The translations under genes were made by a program, and so were the position numbers. This document shows, piece after piece, positions 48,926 through 51,048 of a DNA stretch of 51,048 nucleotides; position 1 is the stretch's first letter; the number at the start of each line of letters is the position of its first letter. The notes below the pieces were generated by a model. It was not told the origin of the DNA. It was given only the letters and a program-made list of their open reading frames with translations, and ran no database searches. The stretch spans positions 1 through 51,048 of the forward strand of contig JAFSLQ010000028.1 in assembly GCA_017448355.1 (NCBI GenBank), read 5' to 3'. This stretch comes from Clostridia bacterium. Lineage in GTDB: Bacteria; Bacillota; Clostridia; Christensenellales; Borkfalkiaceae.

Positions 48926-50326
48926 ATGACAAAAATTAAAAACAAGATATTCGTTGCGTTAAGCGCGTTTCTCGTTTTGTCGGTTGCGCTTATTTTTTGC
49001 CTGAATATAGGCAATGTAAAGGCTTTTGCCGACGAAAACGAAGTGTGCGAACACGAATACGAAGAAAGCATAGTGGAAGCGACTTGTTCCGAAATGGGCT
49101 ATACGCTTTATACCTGTAAATTATGCGGAGATAATTACAAAGATAATTTTACCGATTTCAAAGAGCATAATTTTACGGATATTGTTATAGCGCCGACGTG
49201 TACGGAACGCGGTTATACCACTCATTTATGTGTGGAGTGCGGCTATTATTACGAAGACAACGTAATACTGCCGTTCGGACACACTTACACCGTAGAAGAA
49301 CACGAAGTCACTTGTACGGAAGACGGTTATACGCTACACACCTGCGAAACCTGCGGGGCAAGTTATGTGGATAACGTAGTCGAATCGACGGGACACGATT
49401 TCAAAGAAAAGAAAGTAGAAGCAACCTGTACGGCTTACGGGTTTACCGTTCATACTTGCGAAAAATGCGGCGACAAATATACAGACAGCTATGTATATCC
49501 TACGGGACACCATTTTGAAGATACGGTAATAGAGCCTACGGAAGATTGCGTAGGTTATACGTTCCATAAATGTACCGATTGTTCGTACACATATCTTTCG
49601 GACTTTGTAAGGAGCGGTGAAACGCCGTATTTCCCCGAAGAACCGACAGAACCAACAGGTGAAGGACAAGGCGAAACGCCTGTAATTCCAGAAGAGCCTA
49701 CGGGCGGAGAACAAGGCGAAACACCCGTAATTCCTGACGAACCGACGGGCGATGAACAGGGCGATCACACGCACTTATATATATTGTTTTCGGAGAACTA
49801 TGAAGACGAAAAATACATATATATCAGATATTTTTGCGTAGTGTGCGATGAAGAAAAGAACGACCTTGTTCAGATAGCGTTTACTTCGGAAGATGGAAAC
49901 AGGTATAACCTTACGGCGGACGAAAACGGTAAAGTGGATTATTCGGAAATTCCTTACGGCGTTTACGAAGTAGAGATGTTCGGCGAGAACGGGCAGACTC
50001 TTACTTGGTATCAACTGACGCTCGCGGAAGAGGCGACGAATACGGACGAGCCTACCGAGCCGCAGGAACAGGAAACGCCGACAGAACCCGAAACACCGAG
50101 CGAACAGGACGGAGATCCGTTTGAAGATTTAGGTGGCGGGTTTGTTGACGAAATAGGCGACACGGAAGAAAAGACCGAAACCGCCGAACAGAATAAAGGC
50201 AATTCGGGACTTATGACGGGTATCATAATCGTGCTTATGTTGCTCGGCGCAGGAGCGGTAGTAACACTCATTTTAATGAAAAAGAAAAAGAATAAAGAAA
50301 AAAAAGAACAGGAGAATAAGGAATAA
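48926..50326 (+). CDS. Cysteine-rich repeat surface protein in the transfer operon
   Basis: The 466-residue protein has a signal peptide (hydrophobic core about 8-30, Ala-Phe-Ala). Five ~40-residue repeats (about 40-230) follow, each with Cys-(Thr/Ser)-x-x-Gly-(Tyr/Phe)-Thr, a Cys-x-x-Cys knuckle and a His at the border. Next come three Pro/Glu/Gly-rich spacers, a beta domain with its own Cys-x-x-Cys, an acidic Pro-rich stalk, one membrane helix (about 430-452) and a Lys-rich tail, giving an outside C-terminal-anchored topology. It lies between the coupling protein and pilin genes with its own GGAGG site, so it may mediate mating contact; that role is inference. The cysteine pairs could bind zinc or form disulfides. 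Confidence 0.72.
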   Translation: MTKIKNKIFVALSAFLVLSVALIFCLNIGNVKAFADENEVCEHEYEESIVEATCSEMGYTLYTCKLCGDNYKDNFTDFKEHNFTDIVIAPTCTERGYTTHLCVECGYYYEDNVILPFGHTYTVEEHEVTCTEDGYTLHTCETCGASYVDNVVESTGHDFKEKKVEATCTAYGFTVHTCEKCGDKYTDSYVYPTGHHFEDTVIEPTEDCVGYTFHKCTDCSYTYLSDFVRSGETPYFPEEPTEPTGEGQGETPVIPEEPTGGEQGETPVIPDEPTGDEQGDHTHLYILFSENYEDEKYIYIRYFCVVCDEEKNDLVQIAFTSEDGNRYNLTADENGKVDYSEIPYGVYEVEMFGENGQTLTWYQLTLAEEATNTDEPTEPQEQETPTEPETPSEQDGDPFEDLGGGFVDEIGDTEEKTETAEQNKGNSGLMTGIIIVLMLLGAGAVVTLILMKKKKNKEKKEQENKE

Positions 50327-50658
50327 TGAACAGTAATTTATTAACGGAAACTACCTTGAACGGTAGTTTGGAAGGCATCGTAACGAATCTGAAAACTCTA
50401 ATGGATAGTTTTTGGATTTACATTGTTATAGCATTGGCGGCAGTTGTCGTGGTATGGGGCGCATACGTCGGTATAAAAATCGCTATCGCGCATAAGAACG
50501 AAGACAAGATTAACGCTCGTGATATGGTTAAAAATCTTATTATCGGTATAATCATAATCTTCGTTGTTGCAATGGGCGCACCTTTACTTATCAACGGTTT
50601 GTCCGCTTGGGTAGGCACTTCTTCCGCAAGCGTTGGTCTTGTCGGAACGGTAATTTAA
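50326..50658 (+). CDS. Two-helix pilin-like conjugation protein, copy 1
   Basis: The 110-residue protein has two strong membrane helices (about residues 28-51 and 70-88) joined by a short basic loop (His-Lys-Asn-Glu-Asp-Lys), the layout of VirB2/TrbC-type pilins and related small T4SS membrane proteins. It starts on the last base of the surface-protein stop. The C-terminal tail (Thr-Ser-Ser-Ala-Ser-Val-Gly) is longer than in the second copy. The transfer-operon position supports a pilin or channel subunit. Confidence 0.65.
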   Translation: MNSNLLTETTLNGSLEGIVTNLKTLMDSFWIYIVIALAAVVVVWGAYVGIKIAIAHKNEDKINARDMVKNLIIGIIIIFVVAMGAPLLINGLSAWVGTSSASVGLVGTVI

Positions 50659-50677
50659 TAGAAAGGAGGAAAAGAGC

Positions 50678-50980
50678 ATGAATAACAATTTGTTGACGGA
50701 AACCACTTTAAACGGTAGTTTGGGAAGCATTGTAGCGAATCTTAAAACTCTTATGGACAGTTTTTGGATTTATATCGTCATCGCACTTGCGGCAGTCGTT
50801 GTCGTATGGGGCGCATACGTCGGTATAAAAATCGCTATCGCACACAAGAATGAAGACAAGATCAATGCCCGTGATATGGTTAAAAACCTTATTATCGGTA
50901 TCATCATAATCTTCGTAATCGCTATGGGCGCACCGCTTCTCATCAACGGTTTGTCGGCTTGGGTCGGCGCAGGCGCATAA
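50678..50980 (+). CDS. Two-helix pilin-like conjugation protein, copy 2
   Basis: The 100-residue protein is nearly identical to the preceding one through the second helix and differs mainly in the shorter tail (Gly-Ala-Gly-Ala). It has its own strong GAAAGGAGG site. DNA identity is high but third positions differ at many codons, so the duplication is not extremely recent. Two subunit forms in one element could build mixed pili or channels. Confidence 0.65.
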   Translation: MNNNLLTETTLNGSLGSIVANLKTLMDSFWIYIVIALAAVVVVWGAYVGIKIAIAHKNEDKINARDMVKNLIIGIIIIFVIAMGAPLLINGLSAWVGAGA

Positions 50981-51003
50981 TACATAATGCGCTAACTTAA
51001 ACG

Positions 51004-51042
51004 TAAGGCGGTGGGAAGTCCTGCCGCCTTATTGTTTAATTT
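51004..51042 (+). terminator. Hairpin after the pilin-like genes
   Basis: TAAGGCGG (51004-51011) pairs with CCGCCTTA (51024-51031) around a 12-base loop, followed by a T-rich tail (TTGTTTAATTTT). The imperfect T-run suggests attenuation that raises pilin transcript level over downstream genes, which lie outside the window. Confidence 0.6.
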
Positions 51043-51048
51043 TATGGA

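Larger units (their letters stand above)
23540..51048 (+). mobile_element. Integrative/conjugative element, partial (right part outside window)
   Basis: From the operator at 23540 to the window end every recognisable gene is of conjugative-element type: regulators, a giant methylase-helicase, primase-polymerase, DNA methyltransferases, ArdC, MobP relaxase, VirD4 coupling protein and pilin-like genes. Codon style differs from the AT-rich glycan locus. The left border is set by the manA terminator and is only approximate: no integrase, tRNA or att repeat is visible. The set resembles Tn1549-like elements of gut Clostridia, which is inference from gene content. Confidence 0.8.

Overview
All convincing genes in this window lie on the plus strand. 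AT-rich codon use, GGAGG-type ribosome binding sites, Gram-positive signal peptides and no Bacteroidetes promoter pattern point to a Bacillota (Clostridia-like) host, probably an uncultured gut anaerobe. That placement is inference from sequence style; no rRNA or other taxonomic marker is present.

Region 1 (1-20121) is a glycan-degradation locus. It opens with the 3' end of a secreted repeat protein. A GH2 beta-mannosidase-like enzyme, a 38-residue peptide gene and two very large secreted proteins (1244 and 2075 residues) follow. The two large proteins share an N-terminal domain and carry tandem ~165-residue beta-rich repeats; the larger ends in a DUF4838-type region. Next come an (alpha/alpha)6-barrel glycosidase, an SGNH esterase, a GH78 alpha-L-rhamnosidase and a GH94-like phosphorylase. 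No transporter and no dedicated regulator is visible. The likely logic is that secreted repeat proteins bind a rhamnose/mannose-containing heteroglycan outside, while enzymes without signal peptides deacylate and trim imported oligosaccharides inside.

Region 2 (20132-23503) is a sugar-phosphate module: a KdgK-like PfkB kinase, a fructokinase and a type I mannose-6-phosphate isomerase. A ~150 bp structured element occurs twice, before the fructokinase and after the isomerase. The second copy ends in a complete terminator; the first lacks the outer terminator stem.

Region 3 (about 23540 to the window end) is the partial body of an integrative/conjugative element. It starts with an inverted-repeat operator, small HTH, zinc-ribbon and sigma-like genes. 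A giant polyvalent protein follows (MutS-I-like, N6-methylase and SNF2-type helicase modules, more than 4000 residues once an apparent frameshift is repaired). After it come a primase-polymerase, four consecutive DNA methyltransferases, an ArdC antirestriction protein fused to a primase-type helix bundle, an MT-A70 methylase and a DUF6291-like protein. Next are a likely oriT, a relaxosome accessory protein, a MobP relaxase, a VirD4 coupling protein, a cysteine-rich surface protein and two tandem pilin-like genes. Integrase, att sites and the rest of the type IV secretion system are not in the window.

The most informative reading is of region 3. A minus-strand match to the IncP-type nick sequence at about 44892/44893, with an inverted repeat beside it, would send the methylase/ArdC/primase/helicase block into the recipient first. 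That block would then be a leading region of anti-restriction and establishment genes, with the transferred strand serving as their transcription template.
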